From Muricomes sp049840515 (lineage in GTDB: Bacteria > Bacillota > Clostridia > Lachnospirales > Lachnospiraceae): a DNA stretch of 64,000 nt. The DNA is taken from NCBI GenBank assembly GCA_049840515.1, contig JASGKW010000009.1, forward strand, positions 496,001 to 560,000. The letters run 5' to 3'. The notes beneath the pieces were generated by a model that searched no databases, was not told the DNA's origin, and saw only the letters and a list, made by a program, of their open reading frames with translations. This document shows positions 42,215 through 51,862 of this stretch, one piece after another (the first letter of the stretch is position 1; each line of letters starts with the position of its first letter). The translations under genes and the position numbers were made by a program.

Positions 42215-45200
42215 ATGAGTAAAAAAGCATTGAGGAAAGATTTCTATATGGAAATCCGCAGAAGTATGGGGCGTTTCCTGTCTATCTTCTTTATTGTGGC
42301 AATCGGAGTCGCATTTTTCTCGGGTATCCGCTCTACGGAACCGGATATGAGGCTGTCGGGGGATGCTTATTTTGATCAGAAGAATCTGATGGATATTAAG
42401 GTTGTAAGCACTCTGGGATTGACGGAGGATGATTTGGCTGCCCTGAAAGCGGTGGATGGGATTCAAAAGGCAGAGGCAGGATATTCAATGGATGCCCTCT
42501 GCACCGTGAATGACAGTAAAAAGGTAGTACATATTTCTTCCCTGCTCCCTTCCATGAATGAAGTGACAGTGGAAGATGGAAGGATGCCTGAGTCACCCGA
42601 TGAATGTCTGGTGGACGTGGATTTTATGGCTGGAAGCGGGTACAAAATCGGAGATAAGATTACATTTCTCTCTGGGACAGAGGATGATATAAAAGAGAGC
42701 TTAAAGACGGACACCTTTACCATTGTCGGAACGGCAAGCAGCGCCACCTACATCTCTTTTCACAGGGGAAGCAGTACGATTGGAACAGGGATGGCCAGCG
42801 GCTTTGTGTGCGTGCCGGAGAGTAGCTTTGATATGCCTGTATACACAGAATTGTATGCCCAGGTGGACGGTGCAAAGGAACTGACAGCATTTACAAAAGC
42901 TTATGATACCAAGGTGGAAGATGCTATAGATAAAGTGGAGGAAATCCGCAAAGAAAGGCAGGAAGCCAGATATCAGGGACTTGTGGGTGATGCCACAGAG
43001 GAATTAGATAAGGCAAAGAAAGAGCTGGCGGATGCAAGAGCAGAGGCGGATAAGAAGCTGGAGGATGCCAGGGTACAGCTGGAAGACGGCAGGAGACAAA
43101 TCGAGGATGCCAAGGCGGAAATCAGTGATGGCTATGACAGAATTGAGGATTCCAGAAATCAACTGAGTCAGAAACAGGATGAGGTGACTTCGGGATATGA
43201 TGAATTAAATGTCCAGTCTGATACTTTAAATCAGAAAATAGAAGAGCTGGAATCAGGCGAAACTCCAATATAATGCTCTGGCGGCGAGCGGCCTGACCGA
43301 TGAGCAGACCACACAGACGCTGCAATTTATGTCTGCCAAGATAGCGGAGGGGGAAGCTCAGATTGAGGCTGCCCGCATTCAGCTTGAGGAAGCCCGGGCG
43401 CAGCTTGACGATGGACAGGGACAGATTAACGATGGCTGGGCGCAGATAGAACAGGCACAGCAGGAGCTTGAAGCAGGAACGGCAAGAGCTGCAGTCGAGA
43501 GAGCAGGAGCTCACAGACGGACAGAAAGAATATGAGGATGCGAAAGCCGAGGCGGACAGTAAGATTTCTGACGGGGAGAAAAAGATTCAAGATGCCCAGG
43601 ACGAGATTAGCAAGATAAAACATGCAAAATGGTATATTTTTGATAGAAGCAGTCTGACAGACTACACGAGCTACGGGGATAATGCAGACCGGATAAAAGC
43701 AATCGGAAGAGTATTTCCGGTATTGTTTTTCCTGGTTGCGGCCCTCATCAGTCTGACAACTATGACCCGAATGGTGGAAGAACAGAGAACACTCATCGGG
43801 ACATTAAAGGCCCTTGGGTACGAGCGCCACTCTATAGCCGGAAAGTATATTGGATATGCCTGCCTGGCTACGGTGGGCGGCAGTATATTCGGGATGCTGG
43901 TCGGGGAAAAGATTTTACCCTATATTATCATTACAGCTTACAAAATACTGTACCAGTACATGGACGTTGTGAGGATTCCCTATAATCTGTATTATGGTCT
44001 GATGGCAGCTCTGGCGGCGCTGGCATGTACACTGCTGGCAACAATTTTTTCCTGCTTCAGCGAAATGCGGCAGCAGGCGGCAGAGTTGATGAGGCCGCCC
44101 ACACCGAAGCAGGGCAAGAGAGTTTTTTTGGAGAGAATACCATTTCTATGGAGACGATTAAACTTTATATGGAAAGCAACTGTGAGAAACCTAATCCGTT
44201 ACAAAAAGCGGTTCTTTATGACTGTTTTTGGGATTGGCGGATGTATGGCGCTGCTTCTGGTGGGATTTGGTCTGAAAGACTCCATATTCGATATCGCGGT
44301 TCTGCAATATGGGGAAATTCAGTTATATGATGGAAATGTGATTCTCAGTGAGGATGCATCCAAGCAGGAGAAAGAGGATGTATCCAGGGAACTTGATTCT
44401 GACAGCAGGGTAGATTACACTGCAAAAAACTTTTTTCAGCAGGTGGAGATTTCCCATGGGAAGACAACAAAAGAGGTATATCTGGAAGTGCCCAAGAGTG
44501 TGAAAGATTTTTCAAAATTTGTTGTGTTTAAGAACCGGGTTACGAAAGAGCACTATGCACTGGGAGATTCTGGTGTCATTTTGACAGAGAAGATGGCAAA
44601 AATGCTGGATGTAAAAGCAGGTGACAGCATTACTATAAAAGACAATATAAAGGGAGAAGCTAAGGTTAAGGTGGATGCCATCTGTGAAAACTATATGGAG
44701 CACTACATTTATATGTCTTCCGAATATTACGAAACGTTATATGGCAAAGTGCCGGATTACAATTCTGTGTATTACAAAATGAAGGCGGATAAAATGGATG
44801 AGCTGGAAAATGTGGGCGAATCTGTTCTGGAATTAGAGGGAGCTTTGAGTGTAAGTTATACCAAGGATGTACAGAGCCAGCTTGATGATATGCTGGGAAG
44901 CCTGAATATAGTAATGGTAGTGCTTGTAATTTCAGCGGGTATGCTTGCCTTTGTGGTGCTGTACAATTTGAATAATATCAATATTACGGAACGGCGGCGG
45001 GAGCTGGCAACTTTGAAGGTTCTGGGGTTTTATGACAAGGAAGTGTCAGCTTATGTTTACAGGGAAAATATCATTTTAACCATATTTGGTGCTATGGCAG
45101 GTATCATTATGGGAAGAATCCTGCATCAGTTTGTCATTGTGACAGTGGAGATTGATTCCGCCATGTTTGGAAGGAATATTGATTTCAGCAGTTTTGTCTA

Positions 45201-45302
45201 CAGCTTTTTGCTCACAATGGGATTTTCCTTTTTGTAAACGGAGTGATGTATTTTAAATTAAAGAGAATTGATATGGTGGAATCTTTAAAGAGCGTAGAAT
45301 AG
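42215..45302 (+). pseudogene. FtsX-type ABC permease with long coiled coil, three apparent frameshifts
   Basis: One 1,028-residue permease is recovered when three indels are corrected: an extra base after AGCT near 43245-43249, an extra T after AGCT at 43465-43468, and a missing T in the run near 45231-45235. Corrected length is a whole number of codons. The N-terminus has a membrane helix (FLSIFFIVAIGVAFFSGI) and an extracellular domain. A long Glu/Lys/Asp coiled coil follows at about 265-460. FtsX domains contain TMTRMVEEQRTLIGTLKALG and ITERRRELATLKVLG. The C-terminus after correction reads FVNGVMYFKLKRIDMVESLK. Probably intact in vivo. Confidence 0.85.
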
Positions 45303-45314
45303 GAGATGATTCAG

Positions 45315-45995
45315 ATGGAGAAAACAAAAATTCTGGTTGTTGATGATGAGAGCAGGATGCGCAAGCTGGTGAAAGACTTTCTGACAAGGGAAGGATATAT
45401 TGTTCTGGAAGCCGGGGATGGCATGGAGGCCATGGACATTTTTTACAAAGAGAAAGATATCTCCTTGATTATATTGGATGTCATGATGCCCAAAATGGAC
45501 GGCTGGCAGGTTTGCAGGGAGGTGCGAGAACATTCCAAGATACCTGTGATTATGCTGACTGCACGCTCTGAGGAGAGAGATGAACTCCAGGGGTTTGAAC
45601 TGGGAGTGGATGAATATATATCCAAGCCCTTTAGTCCCAAAATCCTGGTGGCAAGAGTCGGCGCGATACTTCGGAGAACTCAGGCGGCAGGGCCAGAAGA
45701 TGTGATAGATGCCGGAGGAATTGTGATTGATAAAGCGGCCCACATTGTGAAAATAGGTGACAAGTCCATAGATTTGAGTTATAAGGAATTTGAACTTCTC
45801 ACCTATTTTGTAGAAAATCAGGGAATTGCATTATCAAGAGAAAAGATACTAAATAATGTGTGGAATTATGACTACTTTGGAGATGCCCGCACAATTGATA
45901 CCCATGTAAAGAAACTGAGAAGCAAACTTGAAGACAAGGGGGAGTACATCAAGACTATCTGGGGCATGGGATATAAGTTTGAGGTAGAATCATGA
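45315..45995 (+). CDS. OmpR/PhoB family response regulator
   Basis: A 226-residue regulator with receiver domain (acid pocket DD at residues 10-11, phosphoacceptor Asp55 in LIILDVMMPKMDGW) and a winged-helix output domain (YKEFELLTYFVENQ, DARTIDTHVKKLRSKL). The start at 45315 is placed by AGGAG 8 bases upstream. It overlaps the kinase gene by 4 bases and follows the ABC permease by 12, so exporter and sensor form one unit. Confidence 0.93.
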   Translation: MEKTKILVVDDESRMRKLVKDFLTREGYIVLEAGDGMEAMDIFYKEKDISLIILDVMMPKMDGWQVCREVREHSKIPVIMLTARSEERDELQGFELGVDEYISKPFSPKILVARVGAILRRTQAAGPEDVIDAGGIVIDKAAHIVKIGDKSIDLSYKEFELLTYFVENQGIALSREKILNNVWNYDYFGDARTIDTHVKKLRSKLEDKGEYIKTIWGMGYKFEVES

Positions 45996-47482
45996 AATAT
46001 CCGATAAGACGGCAGATGATGATTGTTTTTGTGGGGCTGATTGTCTTTATACTGATGCTGATATTTGCAGTAAATTCTGGTTTTTTGGAGGAATACTACA
46101 TCGTCCACAAGCAGGCTGACCTGACCAATACTTACACTTATATGGACAAAGCTTTTTCAGAGAAGCATGTAAATATAGACGCTGTGTCTGAAAAGCTTTC
46201 CCGCCAGACAGAAAGGGGCAACATCTCGGCAATTGTTATGAGGACAGACGGCACGACACTCTTTTCCACAGTGCGGGATGAGAGCAGTCCGCTGTATCTG
46301 AAACTTTTATCTTATATGTTTAACAGGAATCAGGATACGCGGAAGGTGCTGAAAAGCACAGATGACTACCAGATTTATAAAACAAAAGATTTTATGACTC
46401 AGATAGAGTATCTGGAAATGTGGGGAACGCTGTCTGATGATTCTATTTTTGTAATGCGGAGCCCTCTTGAGAGTATCCGGGAGAGCGCAGACCTGGCAAA
46501 TAAGTTTCTTGTATATATGGGGGCAATTGCAATCATTTTGGGGGGACTGCTTGTGAGCTATTTTTCCAAGAGGATTACAGAGCCTATTAAGGAGCTGGCA
46601 GTTTTGTCCCAGCGCATGGCAAATCTTGACTTTGAGGCAAGATATACAAGCGGCGGGGAGCATGAAATCGGGATTCTGGGGCGGAATTTTAATGTCATGT
46701 CATCCCGCCTGGAAAAGACAATCTCAGAGCTGAAAAATGCCAACAATCAGCTTCAGGCCGATATTGAGCAGAAAGAGAGGCTCGAAAATATGCGCAGTGA
46801 GTTTCTCGGCAATGTGTCCCACGAGTTAAAGACGCCCATCGCTCTGATTCAGGGCTATGCAGAGGGTTTGAAGGAAGGGGTCAATGATGACCCGGAGAGC
46901 CGGGAGTTTTACTGTGACGTCATCATGGACGAGGCTGACAAGATGAATCAGATGGTAAAGAATCTGCTGATATTAAATCAACTGGAGTTTGGGGCGCAGG
47001 AGCTGGAATTTAAGCGTTTTGATATTGCAGCCATGATACGAGGTGTACTTGCAAGCTGTGAAATCCTCATCCAACAGGCGGGGGCATCTGTGGATTTTAT
47101 TGCAGATGAAAAGATTTGTGTCTGGGCGGATGAGTTTAAGACGGAGCAGGTAATACGCAATTATTTAACCAATGCAATCCATCACGTGGAAAATGAGAGG
47201 CGGATTGAGATTCGGGTAATTCCTAAAGGAGACACTGTGAGAATTACTGTGTTTAACAGTGGAAAGTCTATACCCAAGGAAGATTTAGATAAACTGTGGG
47301 ATAAGTTTTACAAAGTGGACAAGGCCCACACCAGGGAATACGGCGGAAATGGAATTGGTTTGTCCATTGTAAAAGCAATTATGGAATCTTTTCACCAGAA
47401 ATACGGTGTGGAGAGCTTTGAAAATGGAGTGGAATTTTGGTTTGAGCTGGATCAGGATACCGGAGAGTGCAAAATATCTTGA
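45992..47482 (+). CDS. HAMP-containing sensor histidine kinase
   Basis: A 496-residue kinase: membrane helix about 10-28, extracellular sensor of about 135 residues, second helix near 170-190, HAMP, then the H-box FLGNVSHELKTPIALIQG and the ATPase motifs NAIHH, GNGIGLSIVKAIME. It starts within the regulator's stop (ATGA). It probably senses an envelope signal to control the neighbouring exporter. Confidence 0.93.
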   Translation: MKYPIRRQMMIVFVGLIVFILMLIFAVNSGFLEEYYIVHKQADLTNTYTYMDKAFSEKHVNIDAVSEKLSRQTERGNISAIVMRTDGTTLFSTVRDESSPLYLKLLSYMFNRNQDTRKVLKSTDDYQIYKTKDFMTQIEYLEMWGTLSDDSIFVMRSPLESIRESADLANKFLVYMGAIAIILGGLLVSYFSKRITEPIKELAVLSQRMANLDFEARYTSGGEHEIGILGRNFNVMSSRLEKTISELKNANNQLQADIEQKERLENMRSEFLGNVSHELKTPIALIQGYAEGLKEGVNDDPESREFYCDVIMDEADKMNQMVKNLLILNQLEFGAQELEFKRFDIAAMIRGVLASCEILIQQAGASVDFIADEKICVWADEFKTEQVIRNYLTNAIHHVENERRIEIRVIPKGDTVRITVFNSGKSIPKEDLDKLWDKFYKVDKAHTREYGGNGIGLSIVKAIMESFHQKYGVESFENGVEFWFELDQDTGECKIS

Positions 47483-47515
47483 AAAACCAGCAAAGAAGGA
47501 GTAAAATGCTATTAT

Positions 47516-47610
47516 TAAGGCATACAATGTGCCAACTGGCAACAGTCGGTAACATGTATGCCTTATTTTGGTATATCAGGATTCTTATTTTTGATATATC
47601 AAAATAAGGC
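47516..47610 (+). promoter_or_regulatory. Overlapping alternative hairpins before the AGCS transporter
   Basis: AAGGCATACAATGT (from 47517) can pair with ACATGTATGCCTT (47552-47564). The same 3' arm also starts GCCTTATTTTGGTATATCA (47560-47578), which pairs over 19 positions, with one G-T pair, with TGATATATCAAAATAAGGC (47592-47610). The hairpins exclude each other. The first may be the terminator of the kinase operon; no strong T run follows the second. Confidence 0.5.
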
Positions 47611-47665
47611 CGGAAATGGGCTGTGTTGTTTTGAACATTATCTAAGAGGGAGAGAGGAGAGCGAG

Positions 47666-49081
47666 ATGTTTGACAAGGTAAATGCCATAATTGAATCCGT
47701 AAATGGGGTAGTGTGGGGATGGGGCATGATTATTTTATTGTGCGGAACCCATGTATTTCTCACAATCCGCACAGGATTTATTCAGACAAAAGCGGTTACG
47801 AAGGGAATCAAATTGTCTGTTGCAAAAGATTCAGGGGCGGAGGGCGAGGTTAGTCAGTTTGGAGCATTGACTACGGCGCTCGCATCTACCATAGGTACAG
47901 GAAATATTATCGGAGTGGGTACCGCGGTTGCCATGGGCGGTCCGGGAGCTGTACTCTGGTGCTGGCTGACAGGTGTATTCGGGATTGCCACAAAATATGG
48001 GGAATCACTGATTGCCGTGAAATACAGGGTTAAGACAAAAGACGGAAGAATGCAGGGCGGTGCAATGTATGCCCTGGAGCGGGGCCTGAACATGCGCTGG
48101 CTGGGAATGATTTTTGCGTTTTTTGCAGGATTTGCTTCCTTTGGAATCGGCTGTGCCACACAGGTAAATGCAATTGCGGCAGTGTGCCAGGAAAATCTTG
48201 GAATCCCGCCGTGGATTGTCGGCATAGTAGTTGCTGTTCTGACAGCGGTTGTTATATTTGGCGGAATCAAAAGTATCGCGAAAGTATGTGAAATGCTGGT
48301 TCCTTTTATGGCAATATTCTATGTGCTGGGATGTCTTATAATTTTGATTATTAACTATGATTTCATCGTGCCTGCTATTGTAACTATCTGCAAGCTTGCA
48401 TTTACACCGGGAGCGGCAGCAGGCGGTCTGGTGGGCGGAGGAATCCGTCTGGCAATGCGCTATGGAGTGGCAAGAGGACTGTTTTCTAATGAGTCAGGTA
48501 TGGGTTCCGCACCAATTGCGGCTGCGGCAGCTCAGACAAGAAATCCGGTTCGTCAGGCTCTGGTATCCTCCACAGGTACATTCTGGGATACCGTAGTAGT
48601 ATGTCTTATGACCGGTCTGGTGCTTGTTTCAACAATTATGAAAAATCCAGCCATCAATGCAGACGAAATTGCAAACGGAGGAATACTGACTTCAAAAGCC
48701 TTTGCACAGATTCCTTATCTGGGACCAATTATTCTGGTAGTGGGAATTATCTCATTTGCCTACTCTACAGTGCTTGGCTGGGCATATTATGGAGAGCGCT
48801 GTGTGGAATACTTTGCGGGAAAGAAAGGGCTGATTCCTTACCGGGTTCTTTACGTCCTTGTAGCAGCCATCGCGCCGATTCTGGCATTGGATATGGTTTG
48901 GCTTATTGCAGATACTTTGAATGCGCTCATGGCGATACCAAACTTGATAGCGGTTCTGCTTTTGTCACCGATTATTGTGAAGGAGACAAAAAAATATATC
49001 AACAATCTGGATGCGGTGGATGACACCCCTGTGCCTGTTGTTGAGACCGGACATGCAGAAAAGAAGAGCAGGAACAGGTAG
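47666..49081 (+). CDS. Alanine or glycine:cation symporter (AGCS family)
   Basis: A 471-residue transporter with about 11 membrane helices. The family blocks are GALTTALASTIGTGNIIGVGTA, GGPGAVLWCW and LFSNESGMGSAPIAAAAA in pieces. It imports alanine or glycine with Na+ or H+. The start at 47666 has GAGAGGAGAG upstream and fits the family N-terminus; the ATG at 47558 lies within a hairpin. Confidence 0.93.
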   Translation: MFDKVNAIIESVNGVVWGWGMIILLCGTHVFLTIRTGFIQTKAVTKGIKLSVAKDSGAEGEVSQFGALTTALASTIGTGNIIGVGTAVAMGGPGAVLWCWLTGVFGIATKYGESLIAVKYRVKTKDGRMQGGAMYALERGLNMRWLGMIFAFFAGFASFGIGCATQVNAIAAVCQENLGIPPWIVGIVVAVLTAVVIFGGIKSIAKVCEMLVPFMAIFYVLGCLIILIINYDFIVPAIVTICKLAFTPGAAAGGLVGGGIRLAMRYGVARGLFSNESGMGSAPIAAAAAQTRNPVRQALVSSTGTFWDTVVVCLMTGLVLVSTIMKNPAINADEIANGGILTSKAFAQIPYLGPIILVVGIISFAYSTVLGWAYYGERCVEYFAGKKGLIPYRVLYVLVAAIAPILALDMVWLIADTLNALMAIPNLIAVLLLSPIIVKETKKYINNLDAVDDTPVPVVETGHAEKKSRNR

Positions 49082-49120
49082 GGCAGCGATAGTATATAGT
49101 GTAAGAATAAAGGAGCACAC

Positions 49121-49732
49121 ATGATAGCAATTATTGATTACGATGCAGGTAATATAAAGAGTGTGGAAAAGGCGCTGCTCTTTTTGGGGCAGGAGGTTTT
49201 AGTCACCGGGGATAAAGATGAGATTTTGAAGGCTGATAAGGTCATCCTCCCCGGTGTGGGAGCCTTTGGAGATGCAATGGAAAACTTGCGGAAATCCGGG
49301 CTTGACAAGGTGATTCATCAGGTAGTTGCAAAAGGGACTCCGTTTATGGGAATCTGTCTTGGATTACAGCTCTTATTTGAAAGAAGCGATGAGGCGCCGG
49401 GAGTGTCCGGTTTAGGGGTTCTAAAAGGCGAGATTTTGAGGATTCCTGAGCAGGAAGGCCTGAAGATTCCTCATATGGGCTGGAATTCTCTCTGTCTGGA
49501 AAATGGCGGAAGACTGTTTGAGGGAGTTCCCCAGCAATCATATGTTTATTTTGTACATTCCTATTATTTAAAGGCAAAAGAGGAGACGATTGTCAAAGCA
49601 TCCACAGAATACAGTGCTCATATTCACGCTTCTGTGGAGAAAAACAATGTATTTGCCTGTCAGTTCCATCCTGAAAAAAGCAGTGACGTGGGAATGCAGA
49701 TACTGAAAAACTTTGTGGATTTAAACGCATAG
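49121..49732 (+). CDS. hisH: Imidazole glycerol phosphate synthase, glutaminase subunit HisH
   Basis: HisH releases ammonia from glutamine for HisF in histidine synthesis. The 203-residue class I amidotransferase has the nucleophile Cys in MGICLGLQLLFE, the oxyanion segment PGVGAFGDAM and the His-x-Glu pair in FHPEKSS. It is 23 bases before hisF. The other his genes are not in this window. Confidence 0.95.
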   Translation: MIAIIDYDAGNIKSVEKALLFLGQEVLVTGDKDEILKADKVILPGVGAFGDAMENLRKSGLDKVIHQVVAKGTPFMGICLGLQLLFERSDEAPGVSGLGVLKGEILRIPEQEGLKIPHMGWNSLCLENGGRLFEGVPQQSYVYFVHSYYLKAKEETIVKASTEYSAHIHASVEKNNVFACQFHPEKSSDVGMQILKNFVDLNA

Positions 49733-49755
49733 TATTTATTTTAGGAGGAAATGGG

Positions 49756-50517
49756 ATGTTTACAAAAAGGATAATTCCATGTTTGGATGTAAAAGGCGGC
49801 AGGGTAGTAAAGGGTGTTAATTTCGTGGACCTGCAGGATGCGGGGGACCCGGTGGAGATAGCAAAAGCATACGACAAAGCTGGTGCAGATGAATTGGTTT
49901 TTCTGGATATAACAGCTACCTCCGATGCGCGGGAAACCGTTGTGGATATGGTTAGAAAAGTTGCTGAATGTGTTTTTATTCCCTTTACAGTGGGCGGGGG
50001 AATCCGCACTGTGGACGATTTCAGAATGCTGCTTCGGGAAGGAGCAGATAAGATATCCATTAATTCTTCCGCTATCAATACCCCCAATCTTATAAAGGAA
50101 GCCGCAGAAAAATTTGGAAGTCAATGTGTAGTAGTTGCAATTGATGCAAAAAAAAGAGCAGACGGAAGCGGCTGGAATATTTATAAAAATGGTGGTAGGA
50201 TAGATGTAGGCATAGATGCCGTAGAGTGGGCAAAAGAAGTAGAAAGCCTGGGAGCCGGGGAAATTCTTCTCACAAGTATGGACTGTGACGGCACAAAGGC
50301 TGGATATGATTTGGAGCTGACCCGTGCTATAGCAGAGAGTGTATCTATACCTGTTATTGCATCCGGAGGTGCAGGAACGCTGGAGCATTTTAAGGAAGCA
50401 TTGACAAAAGGAAAAGCGGATGCGGCATTGGCAGCCTCCCTCTTCCATTACAAAGAGCTGGAAATCAGAGAGGTAAAAGAGTACCTTCAAAAAGAAGGTG
50501 TTTCTGTAAGACTATAA
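49756..50517 (+). CDS. hisF: Imidazole glycerol phosphate synthase, cyclase subunit HisF
   Basis: HisF makes imidazole glycerol phosphate and AICAR with ammonia from HisH. The 253-residue TIM barrel begins RIIPCLDVKGGRVVKGVNF, whose Asp is catalytic, and keeps the second catalytic Asp region LLTSMDCDGTKAGYD and phosphate loops (VGGGIRT, SGGAGT). A TTTAGGAGGAA site precedes it. Confidence 0.96.
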   Translation: MFTKRIIPCLDVKGGRVVKGVNFVDLQDAGDPVEIAKAYDKAGADELVFLDITATSDARETVVDMVRKVAECVFIPFTVGGGIRTVDDFRMLLREGADKISINSSAINTPNLIKEAAEKFGSQCVVVAIDAKKRADGSGWNIYKNGGRIDVGIDAVEWAKEVESLGAGEILLTSMDCDGTKAGYDLELTRAIAESVSIPVIASGGAGTLEHFKEALTKGKADAALAASLFHYKELEIREVKEYLQKEGVSVRL

Positions 50518-50566
50518 TGTTAAAATCATTTTATAACAGTAATTATTTCACAGGAGGCGAGCAGAT

Positions 50567-51235
50567 ATGTCGGGATTAAGCGGCGATTGGTATGAGGCTT
50601 TAAAAGGTGAGTTCAAGAAATCTTATTACAAACAATTATTTGAGAGAGTGAATCAGGAATACCGCACAAACAAAATCTTTCCGCCCGCTGGAGACCTCTT
50701 TACTGCATTTCATCTGACACCGCTCAAAGATGTAAAAGTGGTGATTTTGGGGCAGGATCCCTATCATAATGACGGACAGGCTCATGGGCTTAGTTTTTCT
50801 GTAAAGAAGGGCGTTCAGGTCCCACCGTCACTGGTTAATATCTATCAGGAGCTGCATGATGATTTGGGATGTGAAATTCCCAGCCATGGATATCTGGAAA
50901 AATGGGCCAGGCAGGGAGTTTTGATGCTGAATACAGTGCTGACTGTTCGTGCACATCAGGCCAATTCTCTCAGGGGAATCGGCTGGGAGGAATTTACAGA
51001 TGCGGCCATCGAAGTATTGAATGAGCAGGACCGCCCTATGGTATTTATTTTGTGGGGGAGTCCGGCACAGCGGAAGAAGACCATGCTGAACAATCCCAGA
51101 CACCTCATACTTCAGGCACCGCATCCCAGCCCATTGTCGGCATACAGAGGATTTTTTGGGAGCAAGCCCTTTAGTCAGACAAATGAGTTTTTAAAACAAA
51201 ATGGAATAGAACCAATAGACTGGCAGATAGATTAA
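50567..51235 (+). CDS. ung: Uracil-DNA glycosylase, family 1
   Basis: A 222-residue repair enzyme that removes uracil from DNA. The water-activating motif GQDPYHNDGQAHGLSFS and the minor-groove loop HPSPLSAYRGFFG are intact. A CAGGAGGCGAG site precedes the ATG. It follows hisF by 49 bases and may share its transcript. Confidence 0.96.
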   Translation: MSGLSGDWYEALKGEFKKSYYKQLFERVNQEYRTNKIFPPAGDLFTAFHLTPLKDVKVVILGQDPYHNDGQAHGLSFSVKKGVQVPPSLVNIYQELHDDLGCEIPSHGYLEKWARQGVLMLNTVLTVRAHQANSLRGIGWEEFTDAAIEVLNEQDRPMVFILWGSPAQRKKTMLNNPRHLILQAPHPSPLSAYRGFFGSKPFSQTNEFLKQNGIEPIDWQID

Positions 51236-51251
51236 AGATTGAGGGAAAACT

Positions 51252-51533
51252 ATGGCAAAAGAGAAAGAAAAGCACTGTCCCATGTGCGGGAACCACTGTC
51301 CCCGGGAAAAATTGAAATGCAGCAGGGGAAGAAAATACTTTGAGAAGCTGGAAAGCAAGGCTTCTGAAGAAGAAAAGGAAAAGAAGCATAAGAAAAAAGA
51401 TAAGAGTGACCACAAGGACAAGAAGAAAGAAAAGCACAAGGATAAAGAAAAGCACAAGGATAAAGAAAAATATAAGGATAAAAAGCAAAAAAATAAAGAG
51501 AAAAATAGGCATAAAGACAAGAAAAAAAATTAA
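51252..51533 (+). CDS. Small protein with Cys-rich head and Lys-rich repeat tail
   Basis: A 93-residue protein. The head has CPMCGNHCPREKLKCSRGRKYF, split here as CPMC, NHC and KC, a plausible zinc site. From about residue 36 it is almost all Lys, Glu, Asp and His, with KHKDKEKHKDKEKYKDK-type repeats. It begins 16 bases after ung. The tail could bind nucleic acid or act as a metal-buffering disordered region. I recall similar heads in Lachnospiraceae proteins of unknown role. A coding region is likely because of the ordered head, but composition bias is a caution. Confidence 0.6.
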   Translation: MAKEKEKHCPMCGNHCPREKLKCSRGRKYFEKLESKASEEEKEKKHKKKDKSDHKDKKKEKHKDKEKHKDKEKYKDKKQKNKEKNRHKDKKKN

Positions 51534-51553
51534 AATAGCTTGTAAAATACATA

Positions 51554-51597
51554 AAAACAGCGTTCCATCTTACAGGTGCAATGCTGTTTTTTATTGA
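51554..51597 (+). terminator. Terminator after the Lys-rich gene
   Basis: AAAACAGCGTT pairs imperfectly with AATGCTGTTTT, followed by a T run. Confidence 0.65.
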
Positions 51598-51645
51598 AGG
51601 AAGTATAGTGCTTTTTATTTATTTTCTAAAAACATATTAAACATA

Positions 51646-51698
51646 TTGACAAAGTATGAAAACGGTGATAGTATCTTACCTATATCAAACAACTATAT
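51646..51698 (+). promoter_or_regulatory. Sulfonate operon promoter with candidate CymR-type site
   Basis: TTGACA (51646-51651), a 17-base spacer ending GGTGA, and TAGTAT (51669-51674) reproduce the cysK-locus promoter at 22403. TACCTATATCAAACAAC and TATAT follow (to 51698), loosely matching the TACTAAAC-n-TATA motif there. Confidence 0.55.
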
Positions 51699-51713
51699 CT
51701 AAAGGAGGAGAAA

Positions 51714-51842
51714 ATGATGGCTGATTATAGAACTAATATTTTGGATAATTGCAAGTGTTGTTGCAGAATGAACTATTCCCGGGCATATTATATGGCTGGA
51801 TACACTTGTATACCCCGAAGTATATCCAACAAAAACATCTGA
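51714..51842 (+). CDS. Cysteine-rich leader peptide
   Basis: A 42-residue frame begins ATGATG right after AAAGGAGGAG, one of the strongest ribosome sites in the window; initiation may be at 51714 or 51717. Residues 13-17 read CKCCC (codons TGC AAG TGT TGT TGC), and one more Cys lies near residue 32. It sits between the sulfonate-operon promoter and a terminator. This is the arrangement of an attenuation leader, in which slow decoding of Cys codons would favour readthrough. A working small Cys-rich protein is the alternative. I recognise no family. Confidence 0.65.
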   Translation: MMADYRTNILDNCKCCCRMNYSRAYYMAGYTCIPRSISNKNI

Positions 51843-51862
51843 AGATAGGTGTTGAGCCGATG

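Noticed and set aside
2985..45302. Programmed frameshifting as explanation for the split genes
   Set aside because: The sites lack slippery heptamers with downstream structures, and the genes involved (ferritin, TetR, chemoreceptor, aldehyde dehydrogenase) are not known for recoding. Single-base error fits better.
47516..47610. Glycine riboswitch before the AGCS symporter
   Set aside because: The conserved tandem glycine aptamer cores are absent; only overlapping hairpins are visible.
51171..51552. Three minus-strand frames rich in Phe, Leu and Ser opposite the Lys-rich gene, looking like membrane proteins
   Set aside because: They are the complement of AAG/GAA-rich codons, which read as Leu, Phe and Ser. 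No ribosome site is present.
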